From Micromussa lordhowensis (Eukaryota > Cnidaria > Anthozoa > Scleractinia > Lobophylliidae), in the NCBI GenBank assembly GCA_964020085.1, contig CAXHUQ010000339.1, positions 252,501 to 316,500 of the forward strand: a DNA stretch of 64,000 nt, given 5' to 3'. Shown one piece after another: positions 22,517-36,009 of this stretch. The position numbers were made by a program, and so were the translations under genes. Position 1 is the stretch's first letter, and each line of letters starts with the position of its first letter. Below the pieces are notes generated by a model. That model saw only the letters and a program-made list of their open reading frames with translations, did no database searches and had not been told where the DNA came from.

Positions 22517-25019
22517 ATCTACCTGGAGTTATGAAAACCGGGTCGGCAAAGCTTAATTTTTTGTGTAACTTTACACAACTTCCCATGTGTAAGATTAGCT
22601 TGTTTACTGTGTTGTTTACGGCTGATGTCAGTTTCTTTTCTTGTTTTCTGGTTAGGGATTTGTGTAGAAGTGCATGTAGACATAATTGTCATCCCCCCCC
22701 CCCCTTCCCTTTGCCCTTTATCCAATTGGCGTTAAGTTTGGCCCAGGCTACACTCCTCTGAATTTCAGTTCGCGCGGTGACTCTAAAGGGAGCCAACCGA
22801 TCAGCGTTCTACAACTGCTGTCTAAAGGAAGTCTGCCCGAGGACATCATTAAGTCCAATGAAGGTGCAAGTCTAACGATTTGCTAGCAAGCGTCGTCCAT
22901 TATCGTACATGAGAAGGCCCACTGAAAACGGGACGTCATTTAATTTAGCCCCGTAATATGCGGGCCGTTCGCACTGTGGCGATAATGTTGTGCTTTCTTT
23001 AGACAGCAGAAAGCTTTAGCCACATCAATTTAGGGCTTAGACGTGCAATGGACTAGACACTTCTAGCTGCTGTTGGCGTTATTTGCTCTGAACTTTGATG
23101 TAGCTAAAGACTTAGAAAAAAATCTGTTGAAATCTGGATCTGCCGTTCCGCGCTCGAAACAAATCAAGTTCATCCGGGACATTGCTATTTGCAAGCAAAG
23201 CATGGCCGCGAGCAGAGTGAAGAACATGAGTTCAAGCGCTGATCGTGAGTAGAATTTCCTTGTTTGATCAATTTTAGGCGTTCTCGGCTTCGCTAACTAT
23301 CAGAACTGTCTGTGATTCGCCAGCGCGCAAGAAATTTATTTGCGTGGCTTCCGGGCGATAATTGATGTAACGACAACATGTTGAGTGTTCGCTCACTGCT
23401 AACTATGGCTTATTTTGGTGGAATTTCAATCGATTCTCGATGTAGGAAGCTCTTGTTCAGTCTATTTAGGACGATGCAGGCCTTTAGAAAGTTATAGATA
23501 AGCTCTCCGCCGCGGACTTGACATAGTGTACGTTCGTGTTTATTTAGACTCGAATTTCATTTTGAAGCAGTGTTAATTAACTTGTACAATTCGTGATTCA
23601 ACGAAAATACGGCGAATTTAGTCTTCCTGGCCTCGAAAGGCATACAGAAGAGTTCTTTCCTTTTATTTGAGCTACGATAAGGTTTTGCTGACTATTTAAG
23701 TTGCTATGAGAGCCTGAACCAGTGCAGCGAAAGTGTGTGAATGTGTGATTTCCGATGGTGTTGACAGGTATGTGATGTCTTGTTTAAGTGCGGTTTCGCC
23801 AAAATAGTCTGTGCCAGGCATTAATATTGTTACGTCGGTGTTAAGCTTAGCTGATCGTACCTTGGAAAAAGCATTTCTCGACTCGGCAAAATTGTATCTT
23901 GGTATAGTTTCAGCGGGCTCTAATGACATTGAACCATAGGCCAGTCTTTGTGCAGACAAGGTGACAAATTGTGCACTATGTTTCATTCAGTTTGTTGTCT
24001 ATTCCATGCGAAATTTTGTTTATCGGACCGCGAGAAAAGTAGTGTTTTGCTGACTATATAAGTTGCTATGTAAGCCTTAATCAGGCACTTTATCGCTGTA
24101 GCGAACTCAGCTTAAAAAGTTCTAGACTGAAATGACACCGCTTTGAAACTTCGCCGGAAGTCAGGTTACTGAATAAATGTTCTAAAATTTGCGTCATTTT
24201 AAACTTCGACTCGTTGGAATGCTTCTAGGGATCATTAACCTACTGCCCGGCGTCAGATAAAAGCTTTTAATCGGCCTTTGGACGAATGTTATTGTTTTTA
24301 ACTGCCAAGTAGTAAAATGAGTCGTTATTTTTGCTAGCCCGGTTTTCAAAAAACCAGGTATATATCTCACAGAATTCACAGAGCAACAACTGTAAATTCG
24401 TTCCAGGTCAATGAAATGTGTCTCACGATTCGCCCATACATGCCTTTCATTTGTCGGCGAGCTCATCTGGTATAAAAAAGCACTTTTCTAGGTGTAATCA
24501 TCCTCATATTCTTTTTATGCGCTCAGAGGCATTGTAGAGCGATGGTAGATTACTATGTGACATTGAAATATCAGGCAAAACCCAGAGCTATCGTCTGAAA
24601 AGTGTTTGTAACTTTAAAGTAACTCTATCCTGCTTCAATTTGCTTTGCAAACAACATAATTGGACTTGAGGGACTTAATCCATTGAGATAATTATCTCAC
24701 AGAATTCACAGAGCAACAACTGTAAATTCGTTCCAGGTCAATGAAATGTGTCTCACGATTCGCCCATACATGCCTTTCATTTGTCGGCGAGCTCATCTGG
24801 TATAAAAAAGCACTTTTCTAGGTGTAATCATCCTCATATTCTTTTTATGCGCTCTGAGGCATTGTAGAGCGATGGTAGATTACTATGTGACATTGAAATA
24901 TCAGGCAAAACCCAGAGCTATCGTCTGAAAAGTGTTTGTAACTTTAAAGTAACTCTATCCTGCTTCAATTTGCTTTGCAAACAACATAATTGGACTTGAG
25001 GGACTTAATCCATTGAGAT
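22517..25019 (+). repeat. Array unit 5 (A 22517-24363; two satellites)
   Basis: C tract of 12, long indel form, satellite markers CAGAGG then CTGAGG. Confidence 0.9.
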
Positions 25020-27520
25020 ATCTACCTGGAGTTATGAAAACCGGGTCGGCAAAGCTTAATTTTTTGTGTAACTTTACACAACTTCCCATGTGTAAGATTA
25101 GCTTGTTTACTGTGTTGTTTACGGCTGATGTCAGTTTCTTTTCTTGTTTTCTGGTTAGGGATTTGTGTAGAAGTGCATGTAGACATAATTGTCATCCCCC
25201 CCCCCTTCCCTTTGCCCTTTATCCAATTGGCGTTAAGTTTGGCCCAGGCTACACTCCTCTGAATTTCAGTTCGCGCGGTGACTCTAAAGGGAGCCAACCG
25301 ATCAGCGTTCTACAACTGCTGTCTAAAGGAAGTCTGCCCGAGGACATCATTAAGTCCAATGAAGGTGCAAGTCTAACGATTTGCTAGCAAGCGTCGTCCA
25401 TTATCGTACATGAGAAGGCCCACTGAAAACGGGACGTCATTTAATTTAGCCCCGTAATATGCGGGCCGTTCGCACTGTGGCGATAATGTTGTGCTTTCTT
25501 TAGACAGCAGAAAGCTTTAGCCACATCAATTTAGGGCTTAGACGTGCAATGGACTAGACACTTCTAGCTGCTGTTGGCGTTATTTGCTCTGAACTTTGAT
25601 GTAGCTAAAGACTTAGAAAAAAATCTGTTGAAATCTGGATCTGCCGTTCCGCGCTCGAAACAAATCAAGTTCATCCGGGACATTGCTATTTGCAAGCAAA
25701 GCATGGCCGCGAGCAGAGTGAAGAACATGAGTTCAAGCGCTGATCGTGAGTAGAATTTCCTTGTTTGATCAATTTTAGGCGTTCTCGGCTTCGCTAACTA
25801 TCAGAACTGTCTGTGATTCGCCAGCGCGCAAGAAATTTATTTGCGTGGCTTCCGGGCGATAATTGATGTAACGACAACATGTTGAGTGTTCGCTCACTGC
25901 TAACTATGGCTTATTTTGGTGGAATTTCAATCGATTCTCGATGTAGGAAGCTCTTGTTCAGTCTATTTAGGACGATGCAGGCCTTTAGAAAGTTATAGAT
26001 AAGCTCTCCGCCGCGGACTTGACATAGTGTACGTTCGTGTTTATTTAGACTCGAATTTCATTTTGAAGCAGTGTTAATTAACTTGTACAATTCGTGATTC
26101 AACGAAAATACGGCGAATTTAGTCTTCCTGGCCTCGAAAGGCATACAGAAGAGTTCTTTCCTTTTATTTGAGCTACGATAAGGTTTTGCTGACTATTTAA
26201 GTTGCTATGAGAGCCTGAACCAGTGCAGCGAAAGTGTGTGAATGTGTGATTTCCGATGGTGTTGACAGGTATGTGATGTCTTGTTTAAGTGCGGTTTCGC
26301 CAAAATAGTCTGTGCCAGGCATTAATATTGTTACGTCGGTGTTAAGCTTAGCTGATCGTACCTTGGAAAAAGCATTTCTCGACTCGGCAAAATTGTATCT
26401 TGGTATAGTTTCAGCGGGCTCTAATGACATTGAACCATAGGCCAGTCTTTGTGCAGACAAGGTGACAAATTGTGCACTATGTTTCATTCAGTTTGTTGTC
26501 TATTCCATGCGAAATTTTGTTTATCGGACCGCGAGAAAAGTAGTGTTTTGCTGACTATATAAGTTGCTATGTAAGCCTTAATCAGGCACTTTATCGCTGT
26601 AGCGAACTCAGCTTAAAAAGTTCTAGACTGAAATGACACCGCTTTGAAACTTCGCCGGAAGTCAGGTTACTGAATAAATGTTCTAAAATTTGCGTCATTT
26701 TAAACTTCGACTCGTTGGAATGCTTCTAGGGATCATTAACCTACTGCCCGGCGTCAGATAAAAGCTTTTAATCGGCCTTTGGACGAATGTTATTGTTTTT
26801 AACTGCCAAGTAGTAAAATGAGTCGTTATTTTTGCTAGCCCGGTTTTCAAAAAACCAGGTATATATCTCACAGAATTCACAGAGCAACAACTGTAAATTC
26901 GTTCCAGGTCAATGAAATGTGTCTCACGATTCGCCCATACATGCCTTTCATTTGTCGGCGAGCTCATCTGGTATAAAAAAGCACTTTTCTAGGTGTAATC
27001 ATCCTCATATTCTTTTTATGCGCTCAGAGGCATTGTAGAGCGATGGTAGATTACTATGTGACATTGAAATATCAGGCAAAACCCAGAGCTATCGTCTGAA
27101 AAGTGTTTGTAACTTTAAAGTAACTCTATCCTGCTTCAATTTGCTTTGCAAACAACATAATTGGACTTGAGGGACTTAATCCATTGAGATAATTATCTCA
27201 CAGAATTCACAGAGCAACAACTGTAAATTCGTTCCAGGTCAATGAAATGTGTCTCACGATTCGCCCATACATGCCTTTCATTTGTCGGCGAGCTCATCTG
27301 GTATAAAAAAGCACTTTTCTAGGTGTAATCATCCTCATATTCTTTTTATGCGCTCTGAGGCATTGTAGAGCGATGGTAGATTACTATGTGACATTGAAAT
27401 ATCAGGCAAAACCCAGAGCTATCGTCTGAAAAGTGTTTGTAACTTTAAAGTAACTCTATCCTGCTTCAATTTGCTTTGCAAACAACATAATTGGACTTGA
27501 GGGACTTAATCCATTGAGAT
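25020..27520 (+). repeat. Array unit 6 (A 25020-26864; two satellites)
   Basis: C tract of 10, long indel form, satellite markers CAGAGG then CTGAGG. Confidence 0.9.
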
Positions 27521-30020
27521 ATCTACCTGGAGTTATGAAAACCGGGTCGGCAAAGCTTAATTTTTTGTGTAACTTTACACAACTTCCCATGTGTAAGATT
27601 AGCTTGTTTACTGTGTTGTTTACGGCTGATGTCAGTTTCTTTTCTTGTTTTCTGGTTAGGGATTTGTGTAGAAGTGCATGTAGACATAATTGTCATCCCC
27701 CCCCCCCCCCTTCCCTTTGCCCTTTATCCAATTGGCGTTAAGTTTGGCCCAGGCTACACTCCTCTGAATTTCAGTTCGCGCGGTGACTCTAAAGGGAGCC
27801 AACCGATCAGCGTTCTACAACTGCTGTCTAAAGGAAGTCTGCCCGAGGACATCATTAAGTCCAATGAAGGTGCAAGTCTAACGATTTGCTAGCAAGCGTC
27901 GTCCATTATCGTACATGAGAAGGCCCACTGAAAACGGGACGTCATTTAGCCCCGTAATATGCGGGCCGTTCGCACTGTGGCGATAATGTTGTGCTTTCTT
28001 TAGACAGCAGAAAGCTTTAGCCACATCAATTTAGGGCTTAGACGTGCAATGGACTAGACACTTCTAGCTGCTGTTGGCGTTATTTGCTCTGAACTTTGAT
28101 GTAGCTAAAGACTTAGAAAAAAATCTGTTGAAATCTGGATCTGCCGTTCCGCGCTCGAAACAAATCAAGTTCATCCGGGACATTGCTATTTGCAAGCAAA
28201 GCATGGCCGCGAGCAGAGTGAAGAACATGAGTTCAAGCGCTGATCGTGAGTAGAATTTCCTTGTTTGATCAATTTTAGGCGTTCTCGGCTTCGCTAACTA
28301 TCAGAAATGTCTGTGATTCGCCAGCGCGCAAGAAATTTATTTGCGTGGCTTCCGGGCGATAATTGATGTAACGACAACATGTTGAGTGTTCGCTCACTGC
28401 TAACTATGGCTTATTTTGGTGGAATTTCAATCGATTCTCGATGTAGGAAGCTCTTGTTCAGTCTATTTAGGACGATGCAGGCCTTTAGAAAGTTATAGAT
28501 AAGCTCTCCGCCGCGGACTTGACATAGTGTACGTTCGTGTTTATTTAGACTCGAATTTCATTTTGAAGCAGTGTTAATTAACTTGTACAATTCGTGATTC
28601 AACGAAAATACGGCGAATTTAGTCTTCCTGGCCTCGAAAGGCATACAGAAGAGTTCTTTCCTTTTATTTGAGCTACGATAAGGTTTTGCTGACTATTTAA
28701 GTTGCTATGAGAGCCTGAACCAGTGCAGCGAAAGTGTGTGAATGTGTGATTTCCGATGGTGTTGACAGGTATGTGATGTCTTGTTTAAGTGCGGTTTCGC
28801 CAAAATAGTCTGTGCCAGGCATTAATATTGTTACGTCGGTGTTAAGCTTAGCTGATCGTACCTTGGAAAAAGCATTTCTCGACTCGGCAAAATTGTATCT
28901 TGGTATAGTTTCAGCGGGCTCTAATGACATTGAACCATAGGCCAGTCTTTGTGCAGACAAGGTGACAAATTGTGCACTATGTTTCATTCAGTTTGTTGTC
29001 TATTCCATGCGAAATTTTGTTTATCGGACCGCGAGAAAAGTAGTGTTTTGCTGACTATATAAGTTGCTATGTAAGCCTTAATCAGGCACTTTATCGCTGT
29101 AGCGAACTCAGCTTAAAAAGTTCTAGACTGAAATGACACCGCTTTGAAACTTCGCCGGAAGTCAGGTTACTGAATAAATGTTCTAAAATTTGCGTCATTT
29201 TAAACTTCGACTCGTTGGAATGCTTCTAGGGATCATTAACCTACTGCCCGGCGTCAGATAAAAGCTTTTAATCGGCCTTTGGACGAATGTTATTGTTTTT
29301 AACTGCCAAGTAGTAAAATGAGTCGTTATTTTTGCTAGCCCGGTTTTCAAAAAACCAGGTATATATCTCACAGAATTCACAGAGCAACAACTGTAAATTC
29401 GTTCCAGGTCAATGAAATGTGTCTCACGATTCGCCCATACATGCCTTTCATTTGTCGGCGAGCTCATCTGGTATAAAAAAGCACTTTTCTAGGTGTAATC
29501 ATCCTCATATTCTTTTTATGCGCTCAGAGGCATTGTAGAGCGATGGTAGATTACTATGTGACATTGAAATATCAGGCAAAACCCAGAGCTATCGTCTGAA
29601 AAGTGTTTGTAACTTTAAAGTAACTCTATCCTGCTTCAATTTGCTTTGCAAACAACATAATTGGACTTGAGGGACTTAATCCATTGAGATAATTATCTCA
29701 CAGAATTCACAGAGCAACAACTGTAAATTCGTTCCAGGTCAATGAAATGTGTCTCACGATTCGCCCATACATGCCTTTCATTTGTCGGCGAGCTCATCTG
29801 GTATAAAAAAGCACTTTTCTAGGTGTAATCATCCTCATATTCTTTTTATGCGCTCTGAGGCATTGTAGAGCGATGGTAGATTACTATGTGACATTGAAAT
29901 ATCAGGCAAAACCCAGAGCTATCGTCTGAAAAGTGTTTGTAACTTTAAAGTAACTCTATCCTGCTTCAATTTGCTTTGCAAACAACATAATTGGACTTGA
30001 GGGACTTAATCCATTGAGAT
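27521..30020 (+). repeat. Array unit 7 (A 27521-29364; two satellites)
   Basis: C tract of 14 like unit 1, but the short indel form (CATTTAGCCCC). Private substitution C to A at 28307. Satellite markers CAGAGG then CTGAGG. The short indel form sits left of a long-form unit, an out-of-order marker. Confidence 0.9.
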
Positions 30021-32523
30021 ATCTACCTGGAGTTATGAAAACCGGGTCGGCAAAGCTTAATTTTTTGTGTAACTTTACACAACTTCCCATGTGTAAGATT
30101 AGCTTGTTTACTGTGTTGTTTACGGCTGATGTCAGTTTCTTTTCTTGTTTTCTGGTTAGGGATTTGTGTAGAAGTGCATGTAGACATAATTGTCATCCCC
30201 CCCCCCCCTTCCCTTTGCCCTTTATCCAATTGGCGTTAAGTTTGGCCCAGGCTACACTCCTCTGAATTTCAGTTCGCGCGGTGACTCTAAAGGGAGCCAA
30301 CCGATCAGCGTTCTACAACTGCTGTCTAAAGGAAGTCTGCCCGAGGACATCATTAAGTCCAATGAAGGTGCAAGTCTAACGATTTGCTAGCAAGCGTCGT
30401 CCATTATCGTACATGAGAAGGCCCACTGAAAACGGGACGTCATTTAATTTAGCCCCGTAATATGCGGGCCGTTCGCACTGTGGCGATAATGTTGTGCTTT
30501 CTTTAGACAGCAGAAAGCTTTAGCCACATCAATTTAGGGCTTAGACGTGCAATGGACTAGACACTTCTAGCTGCTGTTGGCGTTATTTGCTCTGAACTTT
30601 GATGTAGCTAAAGACTTAGAAAAAAATCTGTTGAAATCTGGATCTGCCGTTCCGCGCTCGAAACAAATCAAGTTCATCCGGGACATTGCTATTTGCAAGC
30701 AAAGCATGGCCGCGAGCAGAGTGAAGAACATGAGTTCAAGCGCTGATCGTGAGTAGAATTTCCTTGTTTGATCAATTTTAGGCGTTCTCGGCTTCGCTAA
30801 CTATCAGAACTGTCTGTGATTCGCCAGCGCGCAAGAAATTTATTTGCGTGGCTTCCGGGCGATAATTGATGTAACGACAACATGTTGAGTGTTCGCTCAC
30901 TGCTAACTATGGCTTATTTTGGTGGAATTTCAATCGATTCTCGATGTAGGAAGCTCTTGTTCAGTCTATTTAGGACGATGCAGGCCTTTAGAAAGTTATA
31001 GATAAGCTCTCCGCCGCGGACTTGACATAGTGTACGTTCGTGTTTATTTAGACTCGAATTTCATTTTGAAGCAGTGTTAATTAACTTGTACAATTCGTGA
31101 TTCAACGAAAATACGGCGAATTTAGTCTTCCTGGCCTCGAAAGGCATACAGAAGAGTTCTTTCCTTTTATTTGAGCTACGATAAGGTTTTGCTGACTATT
31201 TAAGTTGCTATGAGAGCCTGAACCAGTGCAGCGAAAGTGTGTGAATGTGTGATTTCCGATGGTGTTGACAGGTATGTGATGTCTTGTTTAAGTGCGGTTT
31301 CGCCAAAATAGTCTGTGCCAGGCATTAATATTGTTACGTCGGTGTTAAGCTTAGCTGATCGTACCTTGGAAAAAGCATTTCTCGACTCGGCAAAATTGTA
31401 TCTTGGTATAGTTTCAGCGGGCTCTAATGACATTGAACCATAGGCCAGTCTTTGTGCAGACAAGGTGACAAATTGTGCACTATGTTTCATTCAGTTTGTT
31501 GTCTATTCCATGCGAAATTTTGTTTATCGGACCGCGAGAAAAGTAGTGTTTTGCTGACTATATAAGTTGCTATGTAAGCCTTAATCAGGCACTTTATCGC
31601 TGTAGCGAACTCAGCTTAAAAAGTTCTAGACTGAAATGACACCGCTTTGAAACTTCGCCGGAAGTCAGGTTACTGAATAAATGTTCTAAAATTTGCGTCA
31701 TTTTAAACTTCGACTCGTTGGAATGCTTCTAGGGATCATTAACCTACTGCCCGGCGTCAGATAAAAGCTTTTAATCGGCCTTTGGACGAATGTTATTGTT
31801 TTTAACTGCCAAGTAGTAAAATGAGTCGTTATTTTTGCTAGCCCGGTTTTCAAAAAACCAGGTATATATCTCACAGAATTCACAGAGCAACAACTGTAAA
31901 TTCGTTCCAGGTCAATGAAATGTGTCTCACGATTCGCCCATACATGCCTTTCATTTGTCGGCGAGCTCATCTGGTATAAAAAAGCACTTTTCTAGGTGTA
32001 ATCATCCTCATATTCTTTTTATGCGCTCAGAGGCATTGTAGAGCGATGGTAGATTACTATGTGACATTGAAATATCAGGCAAAACCCAGAGCTATCGTCT
32101 GAAAAGTGTTTGTAACTTTAAAGTAACTCTATCCTGCTTCAATTTGCTTTGCAAACAACATAATTGGACTTGAGGGACTTAATCCATTGAGATAATTATC
32201 TCACAGAATTCACAGAGCAACAACTGTAAATTCGTTCCAGGTCAATGAAATGTGTCTCACGATTCGCCCATACATGCCTTTCATTTGTCGGCGAGCTCAT
32301 CTGGTATAAAAAAGCACTTTTCTAGGTGTAATCATCCTCATATTCTTTTTATGCGCTCTGAGGCATTGTAGAGCGATGGTAGATTACTATGTGACATTGA
32401 AATATCAGGCAAAACCCAGAGCTATCGTCTGAAAAGTGTTTGTAACTTTAAAGTAACTCTATCCTGCTTCAATTTGCTTTGCAAACAACATAATTGGACT
32501 TGAGGGACTTAATCCATTGAGAT
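30021..32523 (+). repeat. Array unit 8 (A 30021-31867; two satellites)
   Basis: C tract of 12, long indel form, the last long-form unit. Satellite markers CAGAGG then CTGAGG, the last unit with the CAGAGG marker. Confidence 0.9.
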
Positions 32524-35500
32524 ATCTACCTGGAGTTATGAAAACCGGGTCGGCAAAGCTTAATTTTTTGTGTAACTTTACACAACTTCCCATGTGTAAG
32601 ATTAGCTTGTTTACTGTGTTGTTTACGGCTGATGTCAGTTTCTTTTCTTGTTTTCTGGTTAGGGATTTGTGTAGAAGTGCATGTAGACATAATTGTCATC
32701 CCCCCCCCCTTCCCTTTGCCCTTTATCCAATTGGCGTTAAGTTTGGCCCAGGCTACACTCCTCTGAATTTCAGTTCGCGCGGTGACTCTAAAGGGAGCCA
32801 ACCGATCAGCGTTCTACAACTGCTGTCTAAAGGAAGTCTGCCCGAGGACATCATTAAGTCCAATGAAGGTGCAAGTCTAACGATTTGCTAGCAAGCGTCG
32901 TCCATTATCGTACATGAGAAGGCCCACTGAAAACGGGACGTCATTTAGCCCCGTAATATGCGGGCCGTTCGCACTGTGGCGATAATGTTGTGCTTTCTTT
33001 AGACAGCAGAAAGCTTTAGCCACATCAATTTAGGGCTTAGACGTGCAATGGACTAGACACTTCTAGCTGCTGTTGGCGTTATTTGCTCTGAACTTTGATG
33101 TAGCTAAAGACTTAGAAAAAAATCTGTTGAAATCTGGATCTGCCGTTCCGCGCTCGAAACAAATCAAGTTCATCCGGGACATTGCTATTTGCAAGCAAAG
33201 CATGGCCGCGAGCAGAGTGAAGAACATGAGTTCAAGCGCTGATCGTGAGTAGAATTTCCTTGTTTGATCAATTTTAGGCGTTCTCGGCTTCGCTAACTAT
33301 CAGAACTGTCTGTGATTCGCCAGCGCGCAAGAAATTTATTTGCGTGGCTTCCGGGCGATAATTGATGTAACGACAACATGTTGAGTGTTCGCTCACTGCT
33401 AACTATGGCTTATTTTGGTGGAATTTCAATCGATTCTCGATGTAGGAAGCTCTTGTTCAGTCTATTTAGGACGATGCAGGCCTTTAGAAAGTTATAGATA
33501 AGCTCTCCGCCGCGGACTTGACATAGTGTACGTTCGTGTTTATTTAGACTCGAATTTCATTTTGAAGCAGTGTTAATTAACTTGTACAATTCGTGATTCA
33601 ACGAAAATACGGCGAATTTAGTCTTCCTGGCCTCGAAAGGCATACAGAAGAGTTCTTTCCTTTTATTTGAGCTACGATAAGGTTTTGCTGACTATTTAAG
33701 TTGCTATGAGAGCCTGAACCAGTGCAGCGAAAGTGTGTGAATGTGTGATTTCCGATGGTGTTGACAGGTATGTGATGTCTTGTTTAAGTGCGGTTTCGCC
33801 AAAATAGTCTGTGCCAGGCATTAATATTGTTACGTCGGTGTTAAGCTTAGCTGATCGTACCTTGGAAAAAGCATTTCTCGACTCGGCAAAATTGTATCTT
33901 GGTATAGTTTCAGCGGGCTCTAATGACATTGAACCATAGGCCAGTCTTTGTGCAGACAAGGTGACAAATTGTGCACTATGTTTCATTCAGTTTGTTGTCT
34001 ATTCCATGCGAAATTTTGTTTATCGGACCGCGAGAAAAGTAGTGTTTTGCTGACTATATAAGTTGCTATGTAAGCCTTAATCAGGCACTTTATCGCTGTA
34101 GCGAACTCAGCTTAAAAAGTTCTAGACTGAAATGACACCGCTTTGAAACTTCGCCGGAAGTCAGGTTACTGAATAAATGTTCTAAAATTTGCGTCATTTT
34201 AAACTTCGACTCGTTGGAATGCTTCTAGGGATCATTAACCTACTGCCCGGCGTCAGATAAAAGCTTTTAATCGGCCTTTGGACGAATGTTATTGTTTTTA
34301 ACTGCCAAGTAGTAAAATGAGTCGTTATTTTTGCTAGCCCGGTTTTCAAAAAACCAGGTATATATCTCACAGAATTCACAGAGCAACAACTGTAAATTCG
34401 TTCCAGGTCAATGAAATGTGTCTCACGATTCGCCCATACATGCCTTTCATTTGTCGGCGAGCTCATCTGGTATAAAAAAGCACTTTTCTAGGTGTAATCA
34501 TCCTCATATTCTTTTTATGCGCTCTGAGGCATTGTAGAGCGATGGTAGATTACTATGTGACATTGAAATATCAGGCAAAACCCAGAGCTATCGTCTGAAA
34601 AGTGTTTGTAACTTTAAAGTAACTCTATCCTGCTTCAATTTGCTTTGCAAACAACATAATTGGACTTGAGGGACTTAATCCATTGAGATAATTATCTCAC
34701 AGAATTCACAGAGCAACAACTGTAAATTCGTTCCAGGTCAATGAAATGTGTCTCACGATTCGCCCATACATGCCTTTCATTTGTCGGCGAGCTCATCTGG
34801 TATAAAAAAGCACTTTTCTAGGTGTAATCATCCTCATATTCTTTTTATGCGCTCTGAGGCATTGTAGAGCGATGGTAGATTACTATGTGACATTGAAATA
34901 TCAGGCAAAACCCAGAGCTATCGTCTGAAAAGTGTTTGTAACTTTAAAGTAACTCTATCCTGCTTCAATTTGCTTTGCAAACAACATAATTGGACTTGAG
35001 GGACTTAATCCATTGAGATAATTATCTCACAGAATTCACAGAGCAACAACTGTAAATTCGTTCCAGGTCAATGAAATGTGTCTCACGATTCGCCCATACA
35101 TGCCTTTCATTTGTCGGCGAGCTCATCTGGTATAAAAAAGCACTTTTCTAGGTGTAATCATCCTCATATTCTTTTTATGCGCTCTGAGGCATTGTAGAGC
35201 GATGGTAGATTACTATGTGACATTGAAATATCAGGCAAAACCCAGAGCTATCGTCTGAAAAGTGTTTGTAACTTTAAAGTAACTCTATCCTGCTTCAATT
35301 TGCTTTGCAAACAACATAATTGGACTTGAGGGACTTAATCCATTGAGATAATTATCTCACAGAATTCACAGAGCAACAACTGTAAATTCGTTCCAGGTCA
35401 ATGAAATGTGTCTCACGATTCGCCCATACATGCCTTTCATTTGTCGGCGAGCTCATCTGGTATAAAAAAGCACTTTTCTAGGTGTAATCATCCTCATATT

Positions 35501-36009
35501 CTTTTTATGCGCTCTGAGGCATTGTAGAGCGATGGTAGATTACTATGTGACATTGAAATATCAGGCAAAACCCAGAGCTATCGTCTGAAAAGTGTTTGTA
35601 ACTTTAAAGTAACTCTATCCTGCTTCAATTTGCTTTGCAAACAACATAATTGGACTTGAGGGACTTAATCCATTGAGATAATTATCTCACAGAATTCACA
35701 GAGCAACAACTGTAAATTCGTTCCAGGTCAATGAAATGTGTCTCACGATTCGCCCATACATGCCTTTCATTTGTCGGCGAGCTCATCTGGTATAAAAAAG
35801 CACTTTTCTAGGTGTAATCATCCTCATATTCTTTTTATGCGCTCTGAGGCATTGTAGAGCGATGGTAGATTACTATGTGACATTGAAATATCAGGCAAAA
35901 CCCAGAGCTATTGTCTGAAAAGTGTTTGTAACTTTAAAGTAACTCTATCCTGCTTCAATTTGCTTTGCAAACAACATAATTGGACTTGAGGGACTTAATC
36001 CATTGAGAT
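32524..36009 (+). repeat. Array unit 9 (A 32524-34363; five satellites)
   Basis: C tract of 10, short indel form. All five satellite monomers carry CTGAGG and are spaced exactly 330 bp. Private C to T at 35912 in the fifth monomer. Confidence 0.9.
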